Source: Brevibacillus composti
Lineage (GTDB): Bacteria; Bacillota; Bacilli; Brevibacillales; Brevibacillaceae
DNA: 64,000 nucleotides
Direction: 5' to 3'
Assembly: GCF_016406105.1 (NCBI RefSeq)
Contig: NZ_CP066308.1
Location: forward strand, 2,901,501 to 2,965,500
Position 1 is the first letter of the stretch; each line of letters starts with the position of its first letter. Both the position numbers and the translations under genes were made by a program. Shown piece by piece: positions 55,596-64,000 of this stretch. The notes beneath the pieces were generated by a model. The model had not been told where the DNA came from and did not search any database. It saw nothing but the letters and a program-made list of their open reading frames with translations.

Positions 55596-55646
55596 AAAGG
55601 CAATTTCTCCGCATAGATCGGTCTGATCCATAGAGAAATTGCCTTT
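55596..55646. repeat. 14-bp perfect stem-loop
   Basis: AAAGGCAATTTCTC and its complement are separated by 23 nt. It lies upstream of the sigK 5' half and of the small CxxC gene, between divergent genes. It lacks a U-tract, so it may be a regulatory RNA structure rather than a terminator. Confidence 0.6.
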
Positions 55647-55707
55647 ACCGTGGGTCCATTCCGTCAACGATTGTCTTATACTGGTAACAGAAAGGAAGTG
55701 TGGCCGT

Positions 55708-55878
55708 ATGGAGTTGATCGGGTATTGCAAGTCCTGCAACAAAGAACTCTATTGCCAAAACGGATTCTTCGTCGGAGTCATCCATGATGACCAGACGATC
55801 AGTTGCACCTCCTGCAGCGAAAAGGCGGCGGCAGATGCGCACACGCAGGAGAATGGAGGAAAGCCGAGGACAAGCTGA
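55708..55878 (+). CDS. 56-residue protein with two CxxC pairs
   Basis: The ATG at 55708 follows AAAGGAAGTG. The sequence MELIGYCKSCNKELYCQNG... TISCTSCSEKAAADAH has two CxxC-type pairs and is probably a zinc ribbon. It is similar in size and cysteine arrangement to small peptides such as SR1P, but no identity is claimed. It reads opposite to sigK. Confidence 0.6.
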   Translation: MELIGYCKSCNKELYCQNGFFVGVIHDDQTISCTSCSEKAAADAHTQENGGKPRTS

Positions 55879-55910
55879 ATCGTAGGCGACCCATTTGGGT
55901 AAATCCAGCC

Positions 55911-56927
55911 CTACGGGGCCAATCCGGCCGTCGCCTGCTTGTAGGTATCCTCCGCCTGTTTTCTATAGGTCTTCAACATCTTATCGGCCGCCGCTGCATT
56001 TTTCCTCGCCTCCGCCAGCGCGGCTGTCCCCGCTTTCAACGTCTCGGCAAACGCTTCTCCCCGCTTGCCTACGTCTAGGTGTGTCTCCTTGAGCTGCTCC
56101 CACAGCGCTTGGGCCTGTTCCATATCGTCTTGCAGCGTATCGATGATGCCTGCGAGCGCCTTGGCTTTCTTTCCGACTTTATCATCCAGGGTGTGAACGC
56201 CATCCATGAGCATGTTCATACTGCTGGCCAGGGACTCCGCGAGAGCGGTTTCGGTGGCGGAGAGGCCCGCTTTGGGTCCCATGGCGGTTATTTCCTGATG
56301 CAGCGCCTGCAGGTCGGCCAGATGCTGCTCATAGGCTGCTTGCTCCTCAGCTACCTGGTAATCGGCAATATAATCGATATGTTCGCGAATATCTGCCTCC
56401 AGCCGCTCAAACTGTTTGACCTGTTTGTCCAGGGCGGCCCGCTCCTGCGCTTTTTGTTCGGCGATCTGTTTCTGGATCTCTTCCGCTTCTGCGCGGGCCC
56501 GCCGATTCAGTTCCTCCATTTTCTGTCGATAATCCGCTGCTTGGACGGCGAGCAATCGTGTCTCGGGACCGTACTCCTCCAACCACGTCTGCTGAAAAAC
56601 CAGCGTCTCCTGATCGACCGTCGCCGCGAACTTTTCTCCCTCCTTCGTTTGGAGCAGGAGGCTGTTCCCGTCCACGGTTCCTTTGTACTGGTGGTACTCA
56701 ATGATAACCGCTGGCAAGCCATCCTTGGACTCTATCTTTGCTTCCTCCAGCTCTACGGCCACCTCTTCTTTCCCGGGGATGACGCGGGCGTGGAGCAGCC
56801 GATCGTCTGCGGCAAACAGATAGCCTTCGGCATAGGTGACGGCCGTCAGGGAGCGTACGGCAAACCCTCCCCCCACACAAACCGCGAGAGCCACGAGTAT
56901 CCAAAGCCATTTTTTCTTCTCTTTCAT
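55911..56927 (-). CDS. membrane-anchored coiled-coil protein, unknown
   Basis: The 338-residue protein has one N-terminal transmembrane segment (WLWILVALAVCVGGGFAV) with a Lys-rich start, so the rest should be outside. A beta-rich segment (about 30-110) precedes a long Ala/Glu/Gln-rich coiled coil (about 120-335). No catalytic motif was seen. It may be a cell-envelope or spacer protein. Confidence 0.7.
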   Translation of the reverse strand: MKEKKKWLWILVALAVCVGGGFAVRSLTAVTYAEGYLFAADDRLLHARVIPGKEEVAVELEEAKIESKDGLPAVIIEYHQYKGTVDGNSLLLQTKEGEKFAATVDQETLVFQQTWLEEYGPETRLLAVQAADYRQKMEELNRRARAEAEEIQKQIAEQKAQERAALDKQVKQFERLEADIREHIDYIADYQVAEEQAAYEQHLADLQALHQEITAMGPKAGLSATETALAESLASSMNMLMDGVHTLDDKVGKKAKALAGIIDTLQDDMEQAQALWEQLKETHLDVGKRGEAFAETLKAGTAALAEARKNAAAADKMLKTYRKQAEDTYKQATAGLAP

Positions 56928-57030
56928 GCTGCGACCCCTTTACGTTCCGATTTTCTCCGTAGATTCTCTCATTCTACCATATCCTCCCTGTGAGACTCTC
57001 TGCCTGCTCTTTGAAATCGTACGATATGAC

Positions 57031-57069
57031 TAAGCCCCGGAGCGGCATTCATCTGCACTCCGGGGCTTA
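57031..57069 (-). terminator. stem-loop after the GNAT gene
   Basis: AAGCCCCGGAG pairs with CTCCGGGGCTT over 11 bp. It is 23 bp past the GNAT stop; the T-tract is poor. Confidence 0.55.
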
Positions 57070-57091
57070 TCGCCTACTTCTTTTTCTGGAA

Positions 57092-57658
57092 TTAGATCGG
57101 GACGGCCAGGAGCTTGACCATATGATGGTACCCGTGCCCGCTTACCCTGAGCATACCGTCGGGATGGTAGCCCATCTGTTCGTACAGGTTGCGTGCGCGC
57201 CTGTTTTCCTCCTCGACCAGCAAAGCCGTGCGATCATAGCCTTGCTTGACCGCCTCTTCCTCAAAACGGAGGAGCAGTTTTTTGCCCACTCCTTTTCCCC
57301 GATGGCGCGGTGAGACGACCAGCGTATCCAGGTAGAATTCGTCGGAGCGTGCCTCCTTTACAATCGTGGGGGCGGTTCCGGTCATATGCTGGAGTCGGTC
57401 GGCAAACGGCCTGTCCAGCTCTTCCGTCCGGCTCCCGTGGTAGCAAATCAATAGGCCGACCGGTTCTTCTCCCGCCATGGCCACCAGGCTGTTCTCGTAG
57501 CTGATCCGGTTGTTCTTTTCCCGGAAAAACGAGGCCAGCACCTGAATCGCATCCTCCGGTCTGCCCGCGCCGGTCAACGTATAGGCAATATCGCCGATCG
57601 CTTCAAAGATCAGAGGAGCTGCCCAGTGAGCATCCTCCGCGGCTGCGTATCGTATCAT
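57092..57658 (-). CDS. GNAT family N-acetyltransferase
   Basis: The 188-residue protein has a full GNAT fold: LDTLVVSPRHRGKGVGKKLLLRFEEEA holds the acetyl-CoA loop R-x-x-G-x-G (RHRGKGVGKKLL) and LLVEEENRRARNLYEQMGYHPDG the final helix with NxxRAxxLYxxxGF-like sequence. The substrate is unknown. ATG 57658 follows GGGAGG. Confidence 0.85.
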   Translation of the reverse strand: MIRYAAAEDAHWAAPLIFEAIGDIAYTLTGAGRPEDAIQVLASFFREKNNRISYENSLVAMAGEEPVGLLICYHGSRTEELDRPFADRLQHMTGTAPTIVKEARSDEFYLDTLVVSPRHRGKGVGKKLLLRFEEEAVKQGYDRTALLVEEENRRARNLYEQMGYHPDGMLRVSGHGYHHMVKLLAVPI

Positions 57659-57779
57659 GGTTTACCTCCCTGCTGCATCCGCCGCTAGATGTCCTTTGCA
57701 TAAAAGATCGGCGGATGGACACACCGTACCATTGTGCCATAAAGCGGGAAAAAGTTCGACCCCGAGTAACAGGATCAAC

Positions 57780-57812
57780 GAAAAAACGCCGCTCCCTCGA
57801 GCAGGCGTCTCT
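57780..57812 (-). terminator. terminator after the HD-GYP gene
   Basis: ACGCC-GCTC and GAGC-GGCGT pair (one bulge) and are followed by six T on the minus strand, 17-49 bp past the stop. Confidence 0.8.
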
Positions 57813-57828
57813 CCCTATCATTCCTGTT

Positions 57829-58896
57829 TTAGACGATCAGCTTTTCAATCAAAAGCTGGCGATGATAGCGCAAATCGATAAACTCTTCTCTTCTGCGGAC
57901 CAGTGGCCTCATCGGTTCGTCTTGATGAATCAGGATAATTTCCACGTCATCTCCATCGCTCAGCCTCGCCCGCGATCCGACGTACAGCTGTGCGATATAG
58001 TGGACGAACACCTGAACGATCTCGATGTTGATCAAGCCGTCACAGGCCAGCTTCCACAATTGCTGGGCCGCTTCAAAAGGGGAGGTGCGCGTCTTGTAGA
58101 CGCGATCCGAGCAGATGGCGTCAAAGATGTCTGCCACCGCCAGCACCTGACAGGCGATCGGGATCTCTTCCCTCGTCCTGCCTTCCGGGTAGCCGGAGCC
58201 GTCCAGTCTCTCGTGGTGAAGCAGGGCGCAAAGCGCCAGCGTCTCGCATTTGCCCTCCATTCCATTTATGAGCTCGTAGCCGTAGATGGTATGCTTTTTC
58301 ATCTCTTCAAACTCCTGCTTGGTCAATTGATCCGGTTTGAGCAGGATTTCTTTGGAGATCTTCATCTTTCCGATATCGTGCAGAAAACCCGCTGCCCCCA
58401 TGACCTGCACCATTTCTTCATCCCATTTGAGCAGCCGGGCAATCAGAGCGGAGAGAATTCCGACATTGATGGAGTGGCGATAGGTATAGCTGTCGGCCCC
58501 CTCCAGCACGTACAGGGAACGAAACAGGCTCATCCGCTTTTCCGTACAGGCAGCCACCTTTTGAAAGGCCTCTGTAAACGCTTCCAATTTGGGCATGTTG
58601 TCCAGTTGAACCGCTTCGAACAGGCGTCTCGTATCCTCCATGGCTTCGAGATAAGAAGAGACGCTTTCATGGTCGATTTCCATTTCCAGCAGTTGGCTCG
58701 AGATCACTTCTCCATCGCCTTCTGACCAACCGTGATCACTTACATATACATTTCGGATATGCTGCATACGAAGCATACGGATGTGGTTCTCCGTCAAAAC
58801 AGTGGTTTTGGTCAAAAGCAGTACCCCTGCATCTGTATACAGATCCTGCTCCAAAACACGTCCAATAAGTGAATGGTTGACAGAAGCCAGTAACAT
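57829..58896 (-). CDS. HD-GYP domain phosphodiesterase
   Basis: The 355-residue protein has an N-terminal region of about 120 residues and an HD-GYP domain: YTYRHSINVGILSALIARLL, GFLHDIGKMKISKEILLKP (HD motif, metal site), ALCALLHHERLDGSGYPEGRTREEIP (HHExxDGxGYP) and AVADIFDAICSDRVYK. All the metal-binding residues are in place, so c-di-GMP hydrolysis is probable. No membrane or receiver domain was seen. It is monocistronic, with terminator downstream. Confidence 0.88.
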   Translation of the reverse strand: MLLASVNHSLIGRVLEQDLYTDAGVLLLTKTTVLTENHIRMLRMQHIRNVYVSDHGWSEGDGEVISSQLLEMEIDHESVSSYLEAMEDTRRLFEAVQLDNMPKLEAFTEAFQKVAACTEKRMSLFRSLYVLEGADSYTYRHSINVGILSALIARLLKWDEEMVQVMGAAGFLHDIGKMKISKEILLKPDQLTKQEFEEMKKHTIYGYELINGMEGKCETLALCALLHHERLDGSGYPEGRTREEIPIACQVLAVADIFDAICSDRVYKTRTSPFEAAQQLWKLACDGLINIEIVQVFVHYIAQLYVGSRARLSDGDDVEIILIHQDEPMRPLVRRREEFIDLRYHRQLLIEKLIV

Positions 58897-59073
58897 AGGA
58901 TCAAACCTTCCCTTATACCCATTTTCCTAAATTATAGGAAAAGTGTCACATGGCTGGCAACAACTTTTTCTTCTGCGCCTTTCTCCCTAAGTCACATCAT
59001 GCAGCTCCTTCATATAATAACACGCGGTCTGTCAGGAACGGTGATGTCTGAAAAGAGGAGGTTCCCCTGCAAC

Positions 59074-59565
59074 ATGGCCTCATTGTATCTCACACGGAAA
59101 GCGTGGAAACAGATTGAGCAAGCAGTGCGAAAACGGCCTGATCTGGAGACAGGCGGGATTCTGATGGGGTATTCCTTGGGCGAGGAGGAGTGGCTGGTGA
59201 CCTATGCGAGCGGTCCCGGTCCCAACGCCATTCATCAGCCCCATTCTATCATGTTTGATGATCAGTACCTCTTTCAACTGATTAAAAGGCAAAGCAGACG
59301 GAGGCGGTGGGATTACATCGGCGACTGGCACAGCCATACCGTTCGCCGGCTCTCTCCCAGCAAGGCAGACCGCCGCACCGTCTGGGAAAAGGCTTCCCAG
59401 TCCATCTACATGTCCACTTCTCCCTTTATGCTGATCGTCGGTCTCGACAAGCGGAACGAGCTGCGGGCCCGGGCCTTCCTGTTGGATGAGGCGTTCCGTG
59501 AGGTGAAGAATCTCAGTCTGATTGACCGGCCAGCTCAGCCACCACGCGGCGGAAAATCTCCATAG
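59074..59565 (+). CDS. JAB1/MPN metalloprotease-like protein
   Basis: The ATG at 59074 is chosen because GAGGAGG lies 12 nt upstream (earlier starts at 58999 and 59043 have none); the product has 163 residues. ETGGILMGY holds the Glu, and WHSHTVRRLSPSKAD is the JAMM signature H-x-H-x(n)-S-x-x-D for zinc. Such enzymes cleave isopeptide or C-terminal sulfur-carrier bonds. The 3' end overlaps the convergent PBP gene by 53 bp. The function is unknown. Confidence 0.75.
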   Translation: MASLYLTRKAWKQIEQAVRKRPDLETGGILMGYSLGEEEWLVTYASGPGPNAIHQPHSIMFDDQYLFQLIKRQSRRRRWDYIGDWHSHTVRRLSPSKADRRTVWEKASQSIYMSTSPFMLIVGLDKRNELRARAFLLDEAFREVKNLSLIDRPAQPPRGGKSP

Positions 59566-61306
59566 CCCGATTGCCGCCCGACGAGGACTGATTTTCGGCC
59601 ACGACGCAGAGGGCATAGCGCGGATCGTCATACGGCGCATATCCGGCAAACCAGAGATGGTTTCGTTCCTGATGCCCGGCGCCGGTCTGCGCTGTCCCGC
59701 TTTTTCCGGCGATCGGCCAGGGGCTTTGGGCCAGATGCTTGCCTGTCCCCTCCGTCACCACCTGTCTGAGCATCCTTCTGAGCTTTTTGGCCGTCACGTA
59801 GTCGATGCCCGCCTCGTCCAGCCTTTGGACGGGAAAACGGAAGAAGGACTGCCCGTTTTTATAGGTGATCTCCGATACCAGCCTCACTTGTCCCGGCTGT
59901 CCCCCGCGGACGATCGTAGCCATCATATTGGCGGCCTGCAGCGGCGTGATTCTCACATCCCTCTGCCCGATCGACGTCTGGATCAGCACACCTTCATCCT
60001 TGCCCGACTGCGGCTCCAAAAAGACTCGGCCGTTTTCTTCGCCGTCCAGCTGCCGAAAGCCTTCCAGCTTAAACAGATGGGCAGTGCGATGGCCCACTTG
60101 CGTCAAAAGGCCCAGACGGCGTGCGTATTCATCCAGCTTGTCGCCGCCGATCCGCTTGGCGATTTCCGCAAAGGCGATGTTGCAGGAATGGGCAAAAGCC
60201 TCTTCCATCGTGAGCGATCCATGCCCCTCTTTTTTCCAGCAGGAAAACCCGTATTTACCGTAGCTGCCCTGACAGGAAAAGCGCTCCGTTGGGGAGACGA
60301 TCCCTTCGGCGAGAGCGGCGGCGGCCACGACGATTTTAAAGACAGAACCGGGCGGGATCTGCTTGACGGCCCGATTTTTCCAGGCGCCTTTTTCCACATC
60401 GACGCGCGTTTGATCGTAGGTGGGACGGCTCGCCATGGCCACCACATCGCCAGTTGCGACATCCAGTACGACGATCGACCCCTGCTCCAGTCTCTCTTCA
60501 TCTGCGATCCGTTCAGCCAACCGCTGCACGTCCGCATCCAGCGTGGTGATCAGGGAGAGCGGGTAATACTCGTTTTTCTGCTGCGTATAGCGGATGTCCA
60601 GTCCACGCAATGGGTTGCCTTGTCCATCTACGTAATAGGACAAGGTGGATGGCTCGATTCCCTGCAAAAAGCGGTCGAAGCTGCGCTCCAGGCCTGACGC
60701 GCCGACGGTCGTTTCGGCGTTTTTCTTCCCCTGTTCCCACTCATCCGGGTAGAGCGACTGTACCAGTTGCGGATTGCGATGGATGTAGCCCGTCACATGC
60801 TTCGCCACTTCATCCTCGCGATACCGTTCCGTCACCAGCAAAGAGACGATCCCCGGGATCGCCAATTGATTGATCTGTTCGGCCTGCCGCTCCGACAGCG
60901 TGATCAGGCGTTTGCTTTCATCCCGCAGCATGACGGGCACTTTGGCATTCTGCATCTCTTCGGACAGCCTCTCTTCGCTCACGCGGGCGATCGCGGCTAC
61001 CCGTTTGAGGCCGTCTGTCCCCTTCAGGCTGCCTCTGGCCAGAGGAAACAGAATCAGCGCCTGCTGTTCTTCGCCTGTGAAACGATAGCCGTTTCGATCC
61101 AGGATGTCGCCTCTGCCGCTGTGCAGAACGATGCTTTGCTGCCGCTGCTTCACCGAATTTTTGACCAGATCGATGCCCCGGCTGGTGAAGCGGTGGGCTG
61201 CTGCCAGTTGTATCCACCACAGTCTCGCGATCAGTCCGATCCAGAGAAAGGTCATGCCGAGCAGCAGAATAAAATGTCTTCTTTTGATGCGCCTCTCTAC
61301 CTGCAT
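59513..61306 (-). CDS. class B penicillin-binding protein, PbpI-like
   Basis: The ATG at 61306 follows GGGAGGGAC; a longer frame upstream has no ribosome site. The 597-residue protein has an N-terminal membrane anchor (FILLLGMTFLWIGLIARLWWIQLA), a dimerisation domain, and a transpeptidase domain: active-site PPGSVFKIVVAAA (S-x-x-K), AHSCNIAF (S-x-N) and IAGKSGTAQTG (K-S/T-G). It crosslinks peptidoglycan. B. subtilis has pbpI near udk, which agrees with the position here; the exact paralogue is a guess. Confidence 0.85.
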   Translation of the reverse strand: MQVERRIKRRHFILLLGMTFLWIGLIARLWWIQLAAAHRFTSRGIDLVKNSVKQRQQSIVLHSGRGDILDRNGYRFTGEEQQALILFPLARGSLKGTDGLKRVAAIARVSEERLSEEMQNAKVPVMLRDESKRLITLSERQAEQINQLAIPGIVSLLVTERYREDEVAKHVTGYIHRNPQLVQSLYPDEWEQGKKNAETTVGASGLERSFDRFLQGIEPSTLSYYVDGQGNPLRGLDIRYTQQKNEYYPLSLITTLDADVQRLAERIADEERLEQGSIVVLDVATGDVVAMASRPTYDQTRVDVEKGAWKNRAVKQIPPGSVFKIVVAAAALAEGIVSPTERFSCQGSYGKYGFSCWKKEGHGSLTMEEAFAHSCNIAFAEIAKRIGGDKLDEYARRLGLLTQVGHRTAHLFKLEGFRQLDGEENGRVFLEPQSGKDEGVLIQTSIGQRDVRITPLQAANMMATIVRGGQPGQVRLVSEITYKNGQSFFRFPVQRLDEAGIDYVTAKKLRRMLRQVVTEGTGKHLAQSPWPIAGKSGTAQTGAGHQERNHLWFAGYAPYDDPRYALCVVAENQSSSGGNRAMEIFRRVVAELAGQSD

Positions 61307-61366
61307 CTTTCTCGTCCCTCCCCTGCCTTTTTCATCCAGTATTGCCCGAATGAAGGGGGGAGAAAC

Positions 61367-61396
61367 AGAAAAGCACGCCTTTGGGTCGGCGTGCTT
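61367..61396 (-). terminator. terminator after udk
   Basis: AAGCACGCC and GGCGTGCTT form a perfect 9-bp stem, followed by TTTTCTG on the minus strand. It separates udk from the PBP gene. Confidence 0.8.
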
Positions 61397-61430
61397 GCTT
61401 ATGCTGTCTGCTGCGATATGCCTTTGTCTG

Positions 61431-62081
61431 TCAGGAGTGTTTTCCCACTTGCTGCTTCTCCAGCAGAATGTCGCGGATCTTGGTGGACAATAAATCCAGT
61501 GCGACGCGGTTGTACCCGCCCTCCGGGACGATGACATCGGCGTAGCGCTTTGTCGGTTCGATAAATTGCAGGTGCATGGGACGCACGATGCTCAGGTACT
61601 GGTTGACCACCGAGTCGAGAGAACGTCCCCGCTCCTCGATGTCGCGGACGATCCGGCGGACGATCCGCACATCCGCATCCGTGTCGACAAATACCTTGAT
61701 ATCCATCATGTCGCGAATGCGCGCGTCCTCCAGAATCAGCATGCCTTCCAGGATGATGACATCCTTTGGCTCGACGCGCACCGTCTCCTGCTTGCGCGTG
61801 TGCAGCTTGAAATCGTAGATTGGCTTGTCGATCGCCCGCCCTCCGATCAGCTCCTGCAAATGATGCAGCATCAAGTCATTGTCAAAAGCGAACGGATGAT
61901 CATAGTTGGTAAGTGCCCTCTCTTCGAGGCTGAGATGGCTTTGATCCTTGTAGTAGGAATCCTGCTCAATCATCGTGACGCTGTCGTTCTGGAACTGGCG
62001 GAACAACTCCCTCGCCACAGTCGTTTTGCCGGAACCGCTTCCCCCTGCTACCCCAATCACGACGGGGTGACCCATGTACAT
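61431..62081 (-). CDS. udk: uridine kinase
   Basis: The 216-residue protein has the P-loop [19 protein letters not shown] (about 8-26) and the uridine kinase pattern [25 protein letters not shown], followed by [27 protein letters not shown] (lid). It phosphorylates uridine and cytidine in nucleoside salvage. It is 11 bp downstream of trmR, on the same strand, in the mltG-trmR-udk group. The B. subtilis counterpart has two peptidase genes between them, which are absent here. Confidence 0.93.
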   Translation of the reverse strand: MYMGHPVVIGVAGGSGSGKTTVARELFRQFQNDSVTMIEQDSYYKDQSHLSLEERALTNYDHPFAFDNDLMLHHLQELIGGRAIDKPIYDFKLHTRKQETVRVEPKDVIILEGMLILEDARIRDMMDIKVFVDTDADVRIVRRIVRDIEERGRSLDSVVNQYLSIVRPMHLQFIEPTKRYADVIVPEGGYNRVALDLLSTKIRDILLEKQQVGKHS

Positions 62082-62092
62082 ATCCCCTTCCT

Positions 62093-62791
62093 CTAGCAGC
62101 CCTCAAGTACAGATGTTCTGAGGTTCTTTGTTGCTTGTTTGCGATTATTCTTTGTGGTTACCTTTTTGAAACTGACCGCCAGCCCGTCCCCTACCGGTAT
62201 GAACGTCGTGTCCAGATCCGGGTGCTGTGTCAGGTATTGATTAAAACGGTTCAGCTTGTCCACCAAAGGGCGCTGTCTTTTCCCCGCTTCCTCCGGCGTC
62301 GCCACCAGACCGCGGAACAGCACATTGTCGCTCAGAACCATGCCCCCCGGACGCAGCATCGGCAGATAGAGATCCAGAAAGGCTTGGTACTGGCCCTTGG
62401 CAGCATCGATAAACAGACAGTCAAAAGAGGCGGGCTCCGCCAGGCCAGTCGTCGCATCTCTGAGCAGGACCTCGACCCGATCGTCGACGCCCGCTTCCTG
62501 CAGATTGGCTTTGGCCCGCTTGAGCCTCTCCTCGTCGATATCCATCGTCACGATCTTCGCATCCGGCGCGGCTTCCGCCATCCAGATCGTCGAGTAGCCG
62601 ATCGCGGTCCCGATCTCCAAGATTTGTTTAGGCCGATGCAGCCGCAAAAATGCGCGCATCACCTGGGCCGTCGGCAGCTGCACGATCGGTATCCCTTCCG
62701 CCTCTGCTTCCCTCTCCAGGCGCTCCAAGAGCGGCGAACGCGGGGGAACCAGTCCCGCTACGTAGTCTTCGATCACAGGATTGGTGATCAT
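62093..62791 (-). CDS. trmR: O-methyltransferase TrmR (YrrM-like)
   Basis: The 232-residue class I methyltransferase has motif [19 protein letters not shown] (about 57-74) and [16 protein letters not shown] (acidic loop). [39 protein letters not shown] is conserved in O-methyltransferase family 3. In B. subtilis YrrM (TrmR) methylates 5-hydroxyuridine in tRNA wobble positions. The place between mltG and udk supports orthology. Divalent metal residues (Asp of FIDAAKG and SDN) are present. Confidence 0.87.
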   Translation of the reverse strand: MITNPVIEDYVAGLVPPRSPLLERLEREAEAEGIPIVQLPTAQVMRAFLRLHRPKQILEIGTAIGYSTIWMAEAAPDAKIVTMDIDEERLKRAKANLQEAGVDDRVEVLLRDATTGLAEPASFDCLFIDAAKGQYQAFLDLYLPMLRPGGMVLSDNVLFRGLVATPEEAGKRQRPLVDKLNRFNQYLTQHPDLDTTFIPVGDGLAVSFKKVTTKNNRKQATKNLRTSVLEGC

Positions 62792-62834
62792 CTCGTCATC
62801 CCCTTCATCACAACCGGATCATTCCCTGCATCCC

Positions 62835-63935
62835 TTACTTGCCGCGGCTCTTTCGGTCATTGGCCTCATGCTCCTGCAGCGTGCGGGAGAAGTAATGCTC
62901 GGAGGTGCCGTCCTTTTTGGTTACATAAAAGAAGTAGTCATGCTGCTCGGGATACGCGACAGCGGCAAGCGACTCTCTGCCGGCATTGGCGATGGGCCCC
63001 GGCGGCAGTCCCGGATAAAGATAGGTGTTATACGGGCTTTCTACCTTCAGGTCGTCATACGTGATCCGGTCCCGCTGCTTTCCGAGGACGAACTGCACCG
63101 TCGCGTCTGCCTGCAGCAGCCAGCCTTCCCGCATGCGGTTGTAGTAGACGCCCGCCACTACCGGCCGCTCCTTGTCCACGACAACCTCGCGCTCCACGAT
63201 GGACGCCAGCGTGACCGCTTCATCCATGGTCATGTTCAGCTTTTTTAGCTGCTCGTCCCACTCGGGCTTCCACTCTTTTTGGAACTGAGCCAGCATTTTC
63301 GCGATGATCTCGCGCTCCGTCGCTCCCTTTTTGATCTCGTACGTCTCCGGGAACAAATAACCTTCCAACCGGTATTTACGCCCTTCTTTGACTGGAATAG
63401 ACGCCACGAACGGGTATTCGGGAAAGCTCCCCTGATTCACTTCGGCAAGGAATTTGGCCTTGTCCACCAATTCCTTCTCGGCCAGATGATCAGCGATTTG
63501 CTCGACATTCCACCCCTCCGGAATGGTAAACCGGCTGGCGTCCACCACTGTATTTCCGTCCGCCATCGCTAGCACGAGCTCGTCGATGCTCTGCCCGGTC
63601 TGAAACTGGTAGGCCCCGGCCTGCAGACGCGAGCCGGTCCCTTTGTATTTGACATAGTATGTGAACAGATCCGGATTGCGTATCAAACCGTTTTCGTGCA
63701 GGATCCGGCCTATCTGTTTGACAGACGAACCAGCGGGTATCTCCACTCGTTTCTCCACAGCCTCGCCAGCGACGGGCTGCAGTCCCTGGTAGACGTAGTA
63801 AGCGGCCCCTCCCAGACCAAGCAGAATCACGCAGCACAGGATGACCAGGATCCGCAGAAGACGGCCGCCCCGCCGCCGCTTTTTCCCCGGCGGGTGATCC
63901 GGTTGATCATCATGATCCATATACATGGCATTCAC
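62835..63935 (-). CDS. mltG: endolytic murein transglycosylase MltG
   Basis: A GTG at 63935, 8 nt after AAAGGAGG, is preferred over a longer frame that reaches 63995, giving 366 residues. A cytoplasmic basic tail (PPGKKRRRGG) and a transmembrane segment (LLRILVILCCVILLGLGGAAYYVYQ) precede the YceG domain: LEGYLFPETYEI (catalytic Glu in the E-T-Y region), VTLASIVEREVVVDKERPVVAGVYYNRM and YNTYLYPGLPPGPIANAG. MltG ends glycan strands during peptidoglycan growth. It is the first of the mltG-trmR-udk set. Confidence 0.93.
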   Translation of the reverse strand: MNAMYMDHDDQPDHPPGKKRRRGGRLLRILVILCCVILLGLGGAAYYVYQGLQPVAGEAVEKRVEIPAGSSVKQIGRILHENGLIRNPDLFTYYVKYKGTGSRLQAGAYQFQTGQSIDELVLAMADGNTVVDASRFTIPEGWNVEQIADHLAEKELVDKAKFLAEVNQGSFPEYPFVASIPVKEGRKYRLEGYLFPETYEIKKGATEREIIAKMLAQFQKEWKPEWDEQLKKLNMTMDEAVTLASIVEREVVVDKERPVVAGVYYNRMREGWLLQADATVQFVLGKQRDRITYDDLKVESPYNTYLYPGLPPGPIANAGRESLAAVAYPEQHDYFFYVTKKDGTSEHYFSRTLQEHEANDRKSRGK

Positions 63936-64000
63936 AGTAGAGTCCTCCTTTGGTGGTTCCTCTACACAAGAGAAAATTCCTGCGGCAAACCACACATCAC

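Overview
The window looks like the chromosome of an endospore-forming Bacillota, most likely Brevibacillus or a close Paenibacillaceae relative. The reasons are the G+C-rich housekeeping genes with strong AGGAGG ribosome sites, a YhcN/YlaJ spore lipoprotein, khtTU, the mltG-trmR-udk-pbpI neighbourhood known from Bacillus, and a split sporulation sigma factor gene, sigK. The genus is an inference.

Layout. 0-4.6 kb: ordinary chromosome (KhtT-like protein, khtTU antiporter, small membrane protein, spore lipoprotein, a frameshifted GNAT gene). 4.6-17.6 kb: a pile of mobile DNA (IS1182-type, two tandem IS5/IS1182-like copies, an IS21 element inside an older istA scrap, ISLre2, and a Tn7/Tn552-like transposase plus ATPase module), with a decayed sigK 3' remnant at 6.5-6.7 kb. 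17.8-21.2 kb: small genes, a SpoIVCA-like large serine recombinase and the 3' half of sigK. 21.5-23.8 kb: a frameshifted LevR-type regulator. 23.9-30.4 kb: IS110, then an IS3 element split by an IS21 element. 30.4-49.8 kb: a phage-defence island on the minus strand, comprising a type 3 BREX operon (brxF, brxC, pglXI, pglZ, a brxA-position gene, brxHII) followed by an OLD nuclease/UvrD helicase pair of Gabija type, and preceded by a PD-(D/E)XK nuclease gene and an IS4 insertion. 49.9-55.2 kb: a SWIM-finger operon, a second IS110 and a VapBC-type toxin-antitoxin pair. 55.25-55.46 kb: the 5' half of sigK on the minus strand. 55.5-64 kb: chromosome again (coiled-coil membrane protein, GNAT, HD-GYP, JAB protease, class B PBP, udk, trmR, mltG).

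The central observation is that the two halves of sigK lie 34.6 kb apart in OPPOSITE orientation. At both junctions the same 18-bp arm lies exactly 7 bp from an AA/TT dinucleotide. Joining the two element sides gives a 52-bp attP-like site with perfect 18-bp inverted arms; joining the two gene sides restores the SigK reading frame (...[12 protein letters not shown]...). With sites in this orientation, serine recombinase action would invert the 34.6-kb segment, not excise it, and would still rebuild sigK. The invertible segment carries the BREX-3/Gabija-like island. In known sigK intervening elements (skin of B. subtilis and C. difficile) the halves are direct and the element is excised. This arrangement probably arose from a rearrangement among the IS copies, but appears still able to produce a complete sigK.
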